This document shows positions 26,928 to 36,859 of a stretch of DNA of 64,000 bases, in pieces. The notes below the pieces were generated by a model that saw only the letters and a program-made list of their open reading frames with translations, was not told the DNA's origin and ran no database searches. Location of the stretch: contig JADJNW010000039.1 in assembly GCA_016714085.1 (NCBI GenBank), positions 62,001-126,000 on the forward strand, written 5' to 3'. Position 1 is the first letter of the stretch. Each line of letters opens with the position of its first letter. Source of the DNA: Saprospiraceae bacterium (GTDB lineage Bacteria; Bacteroidota; Bacteroidia; Chitinophagales; Saprospiraceae). The position numbers and the translations under genes were made by a program.

Positions 26928-28498
26928 ATGAAAGAAAATTTTGGCACCTATATCAAAGAGTTTCGCAGTGACATCCCCTCGGGTTTGGTTGTATTCTTAG
27001 TGGCTTTGCCCTTATGTTTGGGTATTGCATTGGCATCAGGAGCGCCACTATTTTCGGGCATTATCACTGGAATCGTCGGTGGAATCGTCGTTGGATTTTT
27101 AAGTGGCTCGCATCTCAGCGTGAGTGGCCCGGCAGCAGGTTTGACGGTGATTGTTTTAAGCGCTATCACGGAATTGGGTTCTTTTGAAATATTCTTGTTG
27201 GCGGTAGTGCTGGCGGGGGTTATTCAAATCGTTATGGGCTACCTGAAAGCCGGTATTATTGGGCTTTATTTTCCTTCCTCGGTTATCAAAGGGATGCTAA
27301 CTGCTATAGGTTTGATCTTGATTCTCAAGCAGTTGCCGCATTTTCTTGGTGTTGATCAGGAAGCTTTTGGGGCTACCCAATATGGCGATGGTGAAGGGCA
27401 TAATACATTCACAAACTTTTTCTTTGCGCTTCAGCATATTCAGCCGGGTGCTTTAATCGTGGGCGTTCTGTCATTGGCAATCCTCATTTTTTGGGAAAGG
27501 CCATTTATCAAAAAGCAAAACTGGTCAAAGATTGTTCCCGGTGCTCTGGTAGCAGTAGTTATTAGTATTATTGCTAATATTATATTTGGAATGGTATCAC
27601 CGGCCTTGGCAATCGAGTCTTCGCATTTGGTCAAATTGCCCATCCTGAATGGCGGTAGCCCCGGTACAGAAAAAATCTTGACTTTGCCTGATTTTAGTGC
27701 TATTGCGAACCCATTAGTTTGGAAAACGCCTTGGTAATTGCCATTATTGCCAGCCTGGAAACCTTGCTGAGTGTGGAAGCGGTGGATAAACTTGACCCGC
27801 ACAAACGCCACACACCCAATAATCGTGAACTCAAGGCTCAAGGTGTAGGCAATATTTTAGCTGGCTTGATCGGCGGCTTGCCTATGACAGCTGTGATCGT
27901 GCGTAGTACTGCGAACTTAGAATCAGGAGCGAGAACTAAAATGTCGGCGGTGTATCATGGTATTTTCTTACTTGTGGCGGTTGTATTAATTCCTAATATT
28001 TTGAATTTGATCCCACTTTCTGCCTTGGCAGCGGTCTTGCTGATGGTTGGTTATAAATTGGCTAAACCAAAACTTTTCGCACAACAGTATAAAAATGGCT
28101 GGGAGCAGTTTATTCCATTCGTTGTTACTGTTGTAGCAATTTTATTCACCGATTTGCTTATTGGTATCACGATCGGTATGGTCGTTGGGATTTTCTTTAT
28201 TCTTAAAGCGAATTACAAAACGCCTTATTTTTATCATGCTGAAGAGCATCCTGATAGCAATGGACATAAGCAAATTACAATTGTATTAAGCGAGCACGTC
28301 TCTTTTATTAATAAAGCAAGCTTACAATTAACTTTAGATCACCTTCCGGCGAATAGCACCGTGACGATAGATGGTTCTCGAAGCCAGGATATTGACTTCG
28401 ATGCGCTCAATATTATCAAGGATTTTGCCAGTACTGCGGATGAACGCAATATTCAATTGGAGGTGAAAAATTTACCAGGTAATGTAAACTTAAATTAA
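26928..28498 (+). CDS. SulP family anion transporter (probably bicarbonate), one-base frameshift
   Basis: The first frame (26928-27737) carries the SulP N-terminal signature (SDIPSGLVVFLVALPLCLGI) and several membrane segments. It ends just after PDFSAIANPLV. The following frame resumes with ENALVIAIIASLETLLSVEA, further membrane segments and a C-terminal STAS domain (HKQITIVLSEHVSFINKASL to 28498). Adding one T at 27718-27720 joins them as PLVLENALVIAI; total about 523 residues. Transport of bicarbonate, rather than sulfate, is inferred from the beta-carbonic anhydrase gene 75 bases downstream, a well-known pairing. The break is probably a sequencing deletion. Confidence 0.85.
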
Positions 28499-28573
28499 AG
28501 AATGTAAACCTGTCTTGATATTCTTTATATAAAAGACATAAAATTTTACAAAGCAGTAAAACCAAATTATGTC

Positions 28574-29200
28574 ATGCAAATATTATTCGATGTTTTGAGG
28601 CAGTATCATTATGGTAATAATGAATTCTCTCAAAACAATACACATCTAAAACCTAAAGAGACCAAACCAGTTGTGCCAAGCGTACTTTGGGTTGGGTGCT
28701 CGGATAGTCAAGTAATACCGCATGAGGTATTAGGATTACAATCGGGAGAAGTGCTTGTGTATCAAAACATTGCAAATCAGGTTAGATTAGAAGATGCCGG
28801 TTTTCGATCTATTTTACAATATGCTTTGGAAGAGTTACATATAAAACGCATCATAATATGCGGGCATTATGAGTGTAGTGGTGTGCGCCTTGCTTTACAA
28901 ACATTTGATCAACAAAATGAATATGAATATTCGGATAATTCATTTAATAATTGGGTAAATGAAATTAAATATCTTGCTTATCGCCATTGGTCAAAATTGC
29001 GTCAGATATTAGATTTTAAAATGCGCTGCCAGCGATTGGCGGAGTTGAATGTATTAGCGCAAGCTCAGAAATTATATCAAGATGATAATTTTATAAAAAA
29101 TCAGGAGGATGTAAAAATTATACCCTGGATTTTTGATCAGGAACGCTATAAAGTAGTTGATTTATCTTGTGAATATGATCGACAGTTGATTGCAATTTAG
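28574..29200 (+). CDS. Beta-class carbonic anhydrase
   Basis: The 208-residue protein interconverts CO2 and bicarbonate. Zinc ligands are visible: Cys42 and Asp44 in WVGCSDSQV, His98 and Cys101 in ICGHYECSGV. The phrase VYQNIANQV is a conserved variant of the family's R-N-A/G-N segment, and LQYALEELHIKRIIICGH precedes the second ligand pair. Length is normal for bacterial enzymes. It follows the SulP transporter and probably captures imported bicarbonate or keeps CO2 from escaping for carboxylation reactions. Confidence 0.92.
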   Translation: MQILFDVLRQYHYGNNEFSQNNTHLKPKETKPVVPSVLWVGCSDSQVIPHEVLGLQSGEVLVYQNIANQVRLEDAGFRSILQYALEELHIKRIIICGHYECSGVRLALQTFDQQNEYEYSDNSFNNWVNEIKYLAYRHWSKLRQILDFKMRCQRLAELNVLAQAQKLYQDDNFIKNQEDVKIIPWIFDQERYKVVDLSCEYDRQLIAI

Positions 29201-29219
29201 TAAAAATTATGCGCTAATT

Positions 29220-30291
29220 TTATAACCAGCGTTTACGGCGAAAGTAAATAAACATACAAATAGTAATAAAAGTCATAATGCCCCAAATAATAAAATAGCC
29301 ATAATGCCAGTGTAATTCCGGCATATTGTCAAAATTCATACCATAAATCCCTACAATAAAGGTAAGCGGAATAAAAATCGTTGAAATAATAGTAAGCAAT
29401 TGCATAATATTATTCATGCGATAGCTAATTTCCGATAAATAAAGATCATATAAACCATTCAGTATATCACGATAGGTTTCCACCATATCAATTACTTGTA
29501 CTATATGATCGTACAAATCGCGCGTGAATACATCGGTATCTTTTTGTACAATCGGGCAGTCGGTCTTTACAAACCAGTTAATCGCTTCCCGCAAAGGTAG
29601 AATGGATTTACGCAGCATCAACATCTGCGATTTAAGCTGATGTATCTTGCCTTTGGTGTGATTATCAGGCTTATACATCACTTCTTCTTCGAGCGACTCG
29701 ATAATTTCCTGGAGTTGATCCAGCACAATAAAATAATGATCTACTACACTATCCGCCAAAGCATAAGCTAAATAATCGCTCCCGCGCTTGCGGATGCGCC
29801 CGCTGGCACTGCGAATGCGCGCGCGCACAGGGGCAAAAGTATCATCATCTTTTTCCTGAAAAGAGAGTAAAAAATTATGGCCTGCAAAAATAGCAATGTG
29901 TTCGGTCTGGATTTCACGCGCATCATGATCAAATGTAATAGCATGTAATATTATAAAAATTCCATCTTCGTATTCCTCAAACTTCGGCCGTTGCTGCGTA
30001 TCGAGCACATCCTCCAAAATCAAGGAATGAATATTATATAGCTGACCCAAGCGCTCTATTAATGATACATTATGTAAACCTTTTACATCATACCATGTAG
30101 TAAAATTATTAAGCTCAGGTGGCGGAAGGTCGTCCTTGAGGCTCTTTTCTACCAGATGCTCTTCGCTATATTGAATCATGAACACATTGGAAGCGTCCAC
30201 TTTCTTTTCGCCAGTAAAGACAAGCGTTCCAGGCGGCAAGCCAGGATTTCGGGTAAGTCGTCTGGTTTTTTTCTTTTTTTTTTGGTTTCAT
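29220..30291 (-). CDS. corA: CorA family magnesium/cobalt transporter, start region with poly-A run
   Basis: The protein has a long cytoplasmic domain, then the selectivity motif GMN (in VGIYGMNFDNMPELHW) between two C-terminal membrane segments and a basic tail (YFRRKRWL). The main frame has only a TTG start at 30239, but it is open upstream with TRRLTRNPGLPPGT, a normal CorA N-terminus. ATG at 30291 would start it (MKPKKK...) if the A10 run at 30283-30274 (minus strand) were A9. Either the run is misread or its length switches translation. CorA channels Mg2+ into the cell. Followed downstream by nothing cotranscribed; DUF4926 gene lies upstream. Confidence 0.88.
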
Positions 30292-30304
30292 TACAAAATG
30301 TAAA

Positions 30305-30520
30305 CTAAGCAAATTCTAATTCGTACTGAAGCTGTAATAAATCAGCGCTATTGACGGCACAAGTTGTTAATGTTTGTCCCTGACGGTCTGTAAATTCTAC
30401 TTCATATACATTTTCGTCTAATATTTCTACAATAGTGCCTACCTGGCCTTCTTGCAATTTTTCCTCGGGCATCGCTTTTAGCAAGGCTACTACATCCAAT
30501 AATTTTAATTCTTTTGTCAT
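30305..30520 (-). CDS. DUF4926 domain small protein
   Basis: The 71-residue acidic protein has the family pattern: LLDVVALLK, then GQVGTIVEILDENVYEVEFTD and a C-terminal LLQL. It looks like a small SH3-like beta barrel. Such genes are common near toxin-antitoxin-like or DUF6883 partners, but no partner is adjacent. It lies just upstream of corA on the same strand, 13 bases from the proposed corA start, so cotranscription is possible. Function unknown. Confidence 0.75.
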   Translation of the reverse strand: MTKELKLLDVVALLKAMPEEKLQEGQVGTIVEILDENVYEVEFTDRQGQTLTTCAVNSADLLQLQYELEFA

Positions 30521-30673
30521 AAGTGCTTGTTCTAATTTAAATAAGGTCTATTTTATTAATAAAGCGCTGATTAACTGTCAATTATAAATTCATTAGCATA
30601 TTGGCAAATCAGCACATTAGCTTAATACAAATTATTTACTTTTTGATGGTTTTATATCAATGATCCTTATGCT

Positions 30674-32119
30674 TTACAAAATCCTAATTCTTTGTAAATT
30701 GGCGTATTGCAAGATACTATTTTTACTATACGAAACACGAGGATCGAGCATTGCATACATGATATCCGCTACCAAAATACCTATCATAGTCAAAACGGCA
30801 GAAAGCATCAAAACGGTATAAACCACAGGATAATCGCGGGTGTTGATAGCATCAATCGTTAATTTTCCCATGCCCGGAATATTAAAAATGACTTCAATCA
30901 CCACCGAACCGGCAATGGCTGCGGGGAATACCGCTGCAAAAATGGTAATAACGGGGAAAAGCGCATTGCGAAAAGCGTGTCGCCAGATAACTTTGTTTTC
31001 GGGTAAGCCTTTGGCGCGGGCTGTGCGCACAAAATCCTGACGTAATACATCGAGCATACCGCCTCGCATCTGACTGGAAATGAAGGCCAAAGAAGCATAA
31101 GTTAAACAAAAAATCGGCAAAATTAAATGTTCGGCTCTGGTTGTAAATTTTTCCCAAAAAGAAGCGTCTTTTGGCACGTTGCCCAAACCCATCGTCGGGA
31201 ATAATTCAATCCCATATTGCGGTAGCGTCAAAAATATCATGAGCAGCGTAGCAATCCAAAAGGTTGGTAATGAATACAATATAAATAACGTAATTGTTAC
31301 AATTCGATCCCAAAGCGTGTCTTTACGCACCGCTGAAAACACACCTAACGGAATAGAAAGTAAATAAGCGATTAAAATTGCGGTACAATTTATAATAAGT
31401 GTCCAGAAAATGGCATCTTTTAATTTACTTGCTACGGGTCGGCTATCATAATAGGATCTTCCAAAATCACCTGTTAAAAAATTACGGAACCAATAATGAT
31501 ATTGATTATCAAAACCATACCATTTTATATCTGGAATGAATAGTTTATTTGGAGTCGACTTTTCTTTAATATTTATATAAGCATTTTCAAGTTGCGTAAA
31601 TCGATCTCCTGAAACGCCCGCCAATAGGCTGTCCTGGGCTAATTGATTTTGTAATTTTTTTAAAATACTATTAATACGATGATCTTGATATTGAAGATAA
31701 AGCTCTCGTACATTGCTTCGTACAATGCTTAATTCTTTAAATTGGTTTGTATTTGATAAACTAAATAAAAATAATTCTGAGGACTGAATATGATGATAAT
31801 AATTTTCTATTTCTGACCAGTTTCCATATTGCGCGACCAGATTTTGTAATGTTTTGCGCCGTTCTTTTAATACAATTTTATATAGTGTATCAGGATAAGC
31901 CGCCGAAGAAAGGTTAAAATAAAATGTCGGTTTGTCCAAACCCCAAAATTGAGCGGTTTCGCGGTAAACGCGCTCCCGATCTCGAATATCAAGCTTGGAA
32001 TCGTCATCGGAATTAATCGGATCGCCGGGCGCTAATTTGCTCAAGCCAAACGACACTAAGGAAATAATGACGAGTGTAGGAATAAAAATCAGCATTCGTT
32101 TGAGCAAATAATGCAACAT
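30674..32119 (-). CDS. Oligopeptide-type ABC transporter permease (DppB/OppB-like) with large periplasmic insert
   Basis: The 481-residue inner membrane protein has the first membrane segment followed by LAPGDP, and the cytoplasmic EAA loop (DFVRTARAKGLPENKVIWRHAFRNAL) that contacts the ATPase. A normal DppB is about 310-340 residues; here roughly residues 60-215 form a predicted periplasmic insert rich in charged helices before the core resumes at NFLTGDFGRSYYDSRPV. That insert is common to Bacteroidota permeases of this group (family memory). It is encoded after the binding lipoprotein and a hairpin. Other transporter parts (second permease, ATPases) are not in the window. Confidence 0.88.
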   Translation of the reverse strand: MLHYLLKRMLIFIPTLVIISLVSFGLSKLAPGDPINSDDDSKLDIRDRERVYRETAQFWGLDKPTFYFNLSSAAYPDTLYKIVLKERRKTLQNLVAQYGNWSEIENYYHHIQSSELFLFSLSNTNQFKELSIVRSNVRELYLQYQDHRINSILKKLQNQLAQDSLLAGVSGDRFTQLENAYINIKEKSTPNKLFIPDIKWYGFDNQYHYWFRNFLTGDFGRSYYDSRPVASKLKDAIFWTLIINCTAILIAYLLSIPLGVFSAVRKDTLWDRIVTITLFILYSLPTFWIATLLMIFLTLPQYGIELFPTMGLGNVPKDASFWEKFTTRAEHLILPIFCLTYASLAFISSQMRGGMLDVLRQDFVRTARAKGLPENKVIWRHAFRNALFPVITIFAAVFPAAIAGSVVIEVIFNIPGMGKLTIDAINTRDYPVVYTVLMLSAVLTMIGILVADIMYAMLDPRVSYSKNSILQYANLQRIRIL

Positions 32120-32133
32120 GATACTAAATAATT

Positions 32134-32166
32134 AGAAGTGCCGCACTTAATAAGTGTGGCACTTCT
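32134..32166 (-). terminator. Intercistronic hairpin between binding protein and permease genes
   Basis: AGAAGTGCCGCACTT and AAGTGTGGCACTTCT pair (one G-T) around three bases. It lies 17 bases after the binding-protein stop and 15 bases before the permease start. No strong T-run follows, so it more likely stabilises the upstream message or attenuates the permease than ends all transcription. Confidence 0.6.
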
Positions 32167-32182
32167 TTATATGTTTATTATA

Positions 32183-33961
32183 CTATTGTAAATCCAACTT
32201 AAATTCTGTTGGCACATAGCCCGGAGGCATAATCGTTGGCTTCGCATCAAAACGCTTATGAATCACCATCGAGCCAGTACGATACATCAAGAAAACCGCA
32301 GGCTGTTCTTCATAAATGATTTGCTGCAATTTTTTATACAATTCATTACGCGCTTTTTCATCTAAAGTTACACGAATTTGCTCAATCAATTTATCTGCTT
32401 CCGCATTTTTAAAATTATTATGATTATCACCACCGGCAGCAGCCTCTGAGTACCAGTCTTGAGTGGGCTCCCAAAGCGTCGGAGAAATTGTGCGTCCACC
32501 TGACGCCATTTCATAGTTTTTGCTTCGCACATCTTGCATATACACCGTGAATTCTTTTGGCACGATTTCCATATTAATACCCACTTCCTTGAGGTTTCCT
32601 TGGGCCAAGAGCAGCGCGCTTCGCCCGGTTTCGCTCGTTGAAGAAACATAACAGGAAAGATTCAATTCTACTTTTTCGCCATTGATTTGCTTATCAACTG
32701 TGCCATCGCCATTGCTATCCGTCCAGCCTGCTTCTTGTAATAATCTTTTAGCTTCTCCAGGATTGTAGAGAACTGGTTTCAGGTTTTCATCTGCGTAGGG
32801 AGCGCTTGGATTAATCGGTACTGCCGTTCTTTCGGCTAAGCCTTCATAAACCGTTTTGATAATTTCATCCACATTGATAGCATGAGACAAAGCACGGCGT
32901 ACCCGTTTATCGGATAATTTTGGATTATCATTATTTAAATACAAACAAGCATATTGTAATAGTGGCGGTGTATAAAAATTGTAACGCTCACTCGTAGAAG
33001 GCTCATTTTTCATAGCAAAATAGTCTGCGCCAGGAATATCGGTGGACACGTCCACATCTTCCGATTTGATAGCATTCACAGCGGTGGCGTCGTCAGGAAT
33101 TGGCAGGAATTCCATGCTTGTTGGCGATGCAGCAAGGGCAGGATACTCATCTGTAAGTTGATCGCCCCACCAATTGGCTTTTTTGGTAAGGATAACTTTT
33201 TGTCCGGTAATCCATTCTTCAAACTGGTAAGGCCCGCAGCCAGCAATAAAGCCCTTTTCCCGCGAAAATTTTTCAGAATCGAAATCCGCCGCAAATTGCA
33301 TGATCTGTGGATTTTTGGATAAAGCGTCTGCTTTTGCAGGATCAGAAAGATCAACCAACGTAAAATTTTTCATCAAGCCTTGCGGATCGTACAAATATTC
33401 CGGCATAATAGGCACACTATTAGACACGGATTCTGTACCCAACATATATTTTTGATTGGTGAATACCGTAAATTTCTTCGGATTGTCAGGATCAACTTGT
33501 ATGTCTTTAATATCAGCTAAATAAGAGCGCAGCCGCGCCGCTGGTATCACCGGATTCATTACAGCTTTAATACTGAATAAATAATCGTTTCCAGTCACCG
33601 GAGTGCCATTGTCCCAAACCGCCTCGTCATGTATCTCAAAAGCATAGGAAAGTCCACCTTTCCAAGGGCCATCCGTGATTTCCTGTATAGTTGGCAAGGC
33701 TTTCGCTAAATGCGGCATCAATTCAAACGATTGAGGATCAACGGTTAACAAATACATATACATTTGATCAACAATTACGCGTGCGTAATTACTCGTCATC
33801 AGTATAGGATTCAAACGGTCGGGTTCAGCGCGTAGGCGGATAATCACATTATTGTCGGTGCGTTTGTAGTCAACAGCGGCTTGCTTTGGATCTGTTTTAC
33901 AAGCAGTAATCGTTAAAAAGCTGATAATCAGTAGGTACAAAAGATTGGAAAAACGATTCAT
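32183..33961 (-). CDS. Oligopeptide-type ABC transporter substrate-binding lipoprotein
   Basis: The 592-residue protein has a lipoprotein leader (LLIISFLTITAC, cysteine about residue 21) and a family 5 solute-binding domain: VIIRLRAEPDRLNPIL, YAFEIHDEAVWDNGTPVTGNDY, GCGPYQFEEWITGQKVILTKK, KRVRRALSHAINVDEIIKTVY and YNPGEAKRLLQEAGW. It captures peptides or similar substrates and delivers them to the permease encoded next. An EF-hand-like DSNGDGTVDK loop lies in the middle of the domain. Confidence 0.9.
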   Translation of the reverse strand: MNRFSNLLYLLIISFLTITACKTDPKQAAVDYKRTDNNVIIRLRAEPDRLNPILMTSNYARVIVDQMYMYLLTVDPQSFELMPHLAKALPTIQEITDGPWKGGLSYAFEIHDEAVWDNGTPVTGNDYLFSIKAVMNPVIPAARLRSYLADIKDIQVDPDNPKKFTVFTNQKYMLGTESVSNSVPIMPEYLYDPQGLMKNFTLVDLSDPAKADALSKNPQIMQFAADFDSEKFSREKGFIAGCGPYQFEEWITGQKVILTKKANWWGDQLTDEYPALAASPTSMEFLPIPDDATAVNAIKSEDVDVSTDIPGADYFAMKNEPSTSERYNFYTPPLLQYACLYLNNDNPKLSDKRVRRALSHAINVDEIIKTVYEGLAERTAVPINPSAPYADENLKPVLYNPGEAKRLLQEAGWTDSNGDGTVDKQINGEKVELNLSCYVSSTSETGRSALLLAQGNLKEVGINMEIVPKEFTVYMQDVRSKNYEMASGGRTISPTLWEPTQDWYSEAAAGGDNHNNFKNAEADKLIEQIRVTLDEKARNELYKKLQQIIYEEQPAVFLMYRTGSMVIHKRFDAKPTIMPPGYVPTEFKLDLQ

Positions 33962-34171
33962 GGGTGGTTGTGGTTTTGGTTTCTGAATATAATTTTAAGA
34001 TATTAGGATATTTTTTGTGAAGCCTCGCCTCGTCTCTATTTCTCCGGGTCTCGTAATCTCCTTAATTGCGCCCTAAATTAAACCATTTTGCGGATGCAAG
34101 GAAAATTTTTATTACAAATGTCGTGCTGAACCATTGTTTTGTTGCTTTGTTTAGTGCAAAACGAGTAAATA

Positions 34172-35096
34172 ATGACATTATCTAATAATAAAACCGTTCT
34201 CATCGGCGGCGGCACAGGCATGATTGGTATGCGCCTCAGTCAAATATTACAAGAAAGCGGCTATAAAGTGCTGCATCTCAGTCGGAAAGAGAATCTGAAT
34301 GCGCCATTCCCAGCATTTGAATGGGATGTGTACAAAGGCACGATCAATGAGACAGCCTTGGAAAATGCGGATTATGTCATCAATCTCGCCGGAGCAGGCA
34401 TTGCTGATAAGCCTTGGAGCGATGCGCGAAAGCGCGTCATCATTGAAAGCCGCACCAAAAGTACTCGACTTTTGTTGGATACGATTCAAAAATTAGGAAA
34501 AAACCAAAAGCCTTTATTTCGAGCGCAGGGATTAGCATTTATGGAGACACGGGGAAAAATGGGCGACAGAAAATGACCCTCCGGGCAAAGGATTTTTCTC
34601 AGAAAGCTGTATCGAGTGGGAACAAGCGATTAAAGAAGTGGCAACATCCGGGATTCGTACAGTGGGTTTGCGCATTGGCATTGTGTTATCAACCAAAGGT
34701 GGCGCGTTGGAAAAATTCCTGATACCTTTGAATTTCTTTGTGGCTGGTTATTTCGGGGATGGCAATCAATGGTATTCCTGGATTCACATTGATGATATTT
34801 GTCGGATGTTTCAATATGCGATGGAACATGAAGAATTAGAGGGTTTTTATAATGCAGCATCGCCGAATCCTCATAGAAACAAGGAATTCACCAAAAAAAT
34901 TGTTGAAGCTTCCGGGAAGCCTGCCTTGCTTGTTCCGGGGCCGGTCTTTGCGCTGCGCCTGGTTTTCGGAGAAATGGCGGATACGATTTTGAATAGCAAT
35001 AGAATTTCTTCTGAGAAGATAGAAGCAGCGGGATTCCAATTTCGATACCCTGAACTTGATATGGCTTTGAAAGATATTTTGGAAAGAAAAATATAG
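34172..35096 (+). CDS. TIGR01777 family NAD-dependent epimerase-like protein, two frameshifts
   Basis: The first frame has the nucleotide-binding motif GGGTGMIGMRL and NLAGAGIADKPWSDARKRVI, a TIGR01777 (SDR39U1-like) signature. It loses homology at about 34509. The middle part AFISSAGISIYGDTG lies in a second frame and KWATENDPPGKGFFSESCIEWE through to the end lies in a third. One A added at 34506-34509 and one G at 34551-34554 restore a continuous protein of about 308 residues. YGD and EW with downstream RIGIVLS, WIHIDD and YNAASPNP complete the family pattern. Function in this family is poorly known; it may act on a sugar or lipid nucleotide. Breaks are probably sequencing deletions. Confidence 0.85.
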
Positions 35097-35097
35097 G

Positions 35098-35124
35098 GTA
35101 GCTCCGATTGCCAATCGGAGCTAC
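35098..35124. terminator. Bidirectional palindrome between convergent genes
   Basis: GTAGCTCCGATTG and CAATCGGAGCTAC are a 13-bp inverted repeat around one C, only two bases after the epimerase-like gene and three before the end of the HAD gene. It shares GCTCCG and CCGATTG cores with other terminators here. Confidence 0.7.
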
Positions 35125-35126
35125 TA

Positions 35127-35561
35127 TTAGTCTTTGAACACTTCGATTTCGTGGGTTTCCACCACCAAATCCGTGAACTTTCCTTTGAAACGAGTTGCTT
35201 TTACAATATGATTATCAATCCAATGGTAATTGCCGCCGCGTGGTTTGCCAAAAAGAATAGCATGGTATTTAAAATCGTTTTTGCGCAGCCATTCTTCCGT
35301 GACAATGCGGTGTTCCTCGGTTCTGGAAGTAAAAAAAGTGATAATATGACCTTCATCATACCACTTATTAAGGATTTTCCAGGCATCGGGATAAGGCAAG
35401 CAAGTTGCCATGCGCTCCGGTTCTTCATTTGGAATATCATCGCAGATGGTACCGTCAATATCGATCAAAAAATTCTTCGTGCCGTTCGTCAGCATTGGGC
35501 TGATTCGCTCTCCCTTTTCATTATAAGTTTCTGTCAACTTGGTTTGATTCTCAACACTCAT
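35127..35561 (-). CDS. HAD superfamily phosphatase
   Basis: The start at 35561 is chosen because upstream residues (MTFLLEKCKN) look unlike the family. The protein of about 144 residues has the nucleophile motif LIDIDGTICDD, motif II in FFTSRTEEHR and a lysine in FGKPRGGNYHWIDN with motif IV WIDN. The DIDGT and TSR motifs are those of small cap-less HAD phosphatases common beside sugar-nucleotide genes in this phylum. Its substrate is unknown. Confidence 0.8.
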   Translation of the reverse strand: MSVENQTKLTETYNEKGERISPMLTNGTKNFLIDIDGTICDDIPNEEPERMATCLPYPDAWKILNKWYDEGHIITFFTSRTEEHRIVTEEWLRKNDFKYHAILFGKPRGGNYHWIDNHIVKATRFKGKFTDLVVETHEIEVFKD

Positions 35562-35711
35562 GATGTTTTTGCATTTTTCCAAAAGAAAGGTCAAAGTTAG
35601 CGTAAAATTTACAAAAAGTCCATTTCAAAATAAGAAAAGCCGCAAGTTTAAGGAATTTTTAAATTTGCTTCACGCTGATGTAACAAGGATAAAGCAAGAA
35701 TTACAAAACCC

Positions 35712-36613
35712 TTAAAAGGTAATGTATTCAGTAGGATCTACCGGAATGCCTTTGTTCCAAAGCTCAAAATGTAAATGAGGGCCACTACTCAAGGTACCTG
35801 TATTGCCGATGATGGCAACCGCTTCACCAGAGCGTACGAAGCTCCCAACTGTTTTAAGCAGTGCCGAGTTATGCTTGTAGAAAGTGATCGTATTATTAGT
35901 ATGTTGAATACCAATGGTATAGCCGGTTTCCTGCGTCCAATCAGAGAAAAAAACGTAGCCGTCCATCGCTGCTTTGATCGCAGTGTTTTTAGGGGCGAGA
36001 ATGTCCACCCCATAATGCTTTTTATCTGCCATAAAGGCGGCGCTGATTTCGCCCGTCACAGGCGGTGAAAAATACATTTGTTCCAACGGAATGTCGCGCG
36101 AGAGAGGTTGGTTGTTCTTGTGTTCTTGGCGATCGCGCCAATTTCAGTGATTTCCACCTCCTGCCGCAATTGCTGATCTTCTTCTAATTTTCCCACTTCT
36201 ACCATCGAGCTATCCTGGAGAAAGTCTTTGGCGGGAGGTACTTCGTCAACAGTTTGTACATCTTGCACCAGCATTTTTCGAAAACTCTCAGAATAAGTAC
36301 GTTGTGCAGCAAGTTCTTTTTCCAGGTCTTGTACCTCCTGGTACAGTTTGTACAGTTCACTATCATTGCTACCGCCGCCGACATAGCCTGGGATGTAACG
36401 TTTTAGAGGGGTGTAAGCAATGCTTATGGTCACCAGCACCGCCGTAAGCACGATCAAGGTACTCAGCATGATATACACATTGAGCAGGGTAAGGCGATAA
36501 TAGGCGACCTCCTGAAAGGTCTCATCATTCATAATGACCAATCGATAGGTATTCTGGAGTCTTTCTTTGGTGCGTGTCCACCAGCTCTGCGCTTGTTCGC
36601 TTCCTTTCGACAT
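35712..36613 (-). CDS. M23 (LytM-type) peptidoglycan peptidase, frameshift at a CG repeat
   Basis: The N-terminal frame (36613 to 36056) encodes a membrane segment (VYIMLSTLIVLTAVLVTISI), then a coiled-coil region. At NLSR the frame leaves homology. The second frame (from 36086 down to 35712) encodes the M23 domain: HYGVDILAPKNTAIKAAMDG, YKHNSALLKTVGSFVRSGEA and the active HLHFELWNKG. NLSRDIPLEQMYFSPPVTG reads continuously if the (CG)3 at 36095-36100 loses one CG unit. Total about 300 residues. M23 proteins cut cross-links or activate amidases; the coiled coil recalls envelope-division regulators. The break is more likely a sequencing artefact than decay. Confidence 0.85.
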
Positions 36614-36725
36614 ATAACTTTTTATATTGTAAAAAACAATTATTTCTGAACCAACCTCCGGCTACTTCTATTGTCTTTCTCTGTTAATTATCCTCCTCAA
36701 TACACTATAAATTGCGTTTTTTCGA

Positions 36726-36758
36726 TTTGAAGTCTATGGAGGAAAAGCGTTATCTTTG
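36726..36758 (+). promoter_or_regulatory. Bacteroidota-type promoter for porW
   Basis: TTTG (36726-36729), 21 bases, then TATCTTTG (36751-36758): a full consensus match, located about 100 bases before the porW reading frame. Confidence 0.6.
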
Positions 36759-36859
36759 CCTTTTGCAATCTGCAAAATTAAGCAGATTTAACGAAGCAAA
36801 GCGGCTTTGTAGCATTTTTAACCCTGGTTTTGTCATTTTTTAACATAAAGACTATCGCT

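Noticed and set aside
36056..36613. The N-terminal frame of the M23 gene as a separate short protein
   Set aside because: Its last residues (RATFRWNKCIFHRL) lack meaning, while the other frame continues the family sequence at exactly that point.
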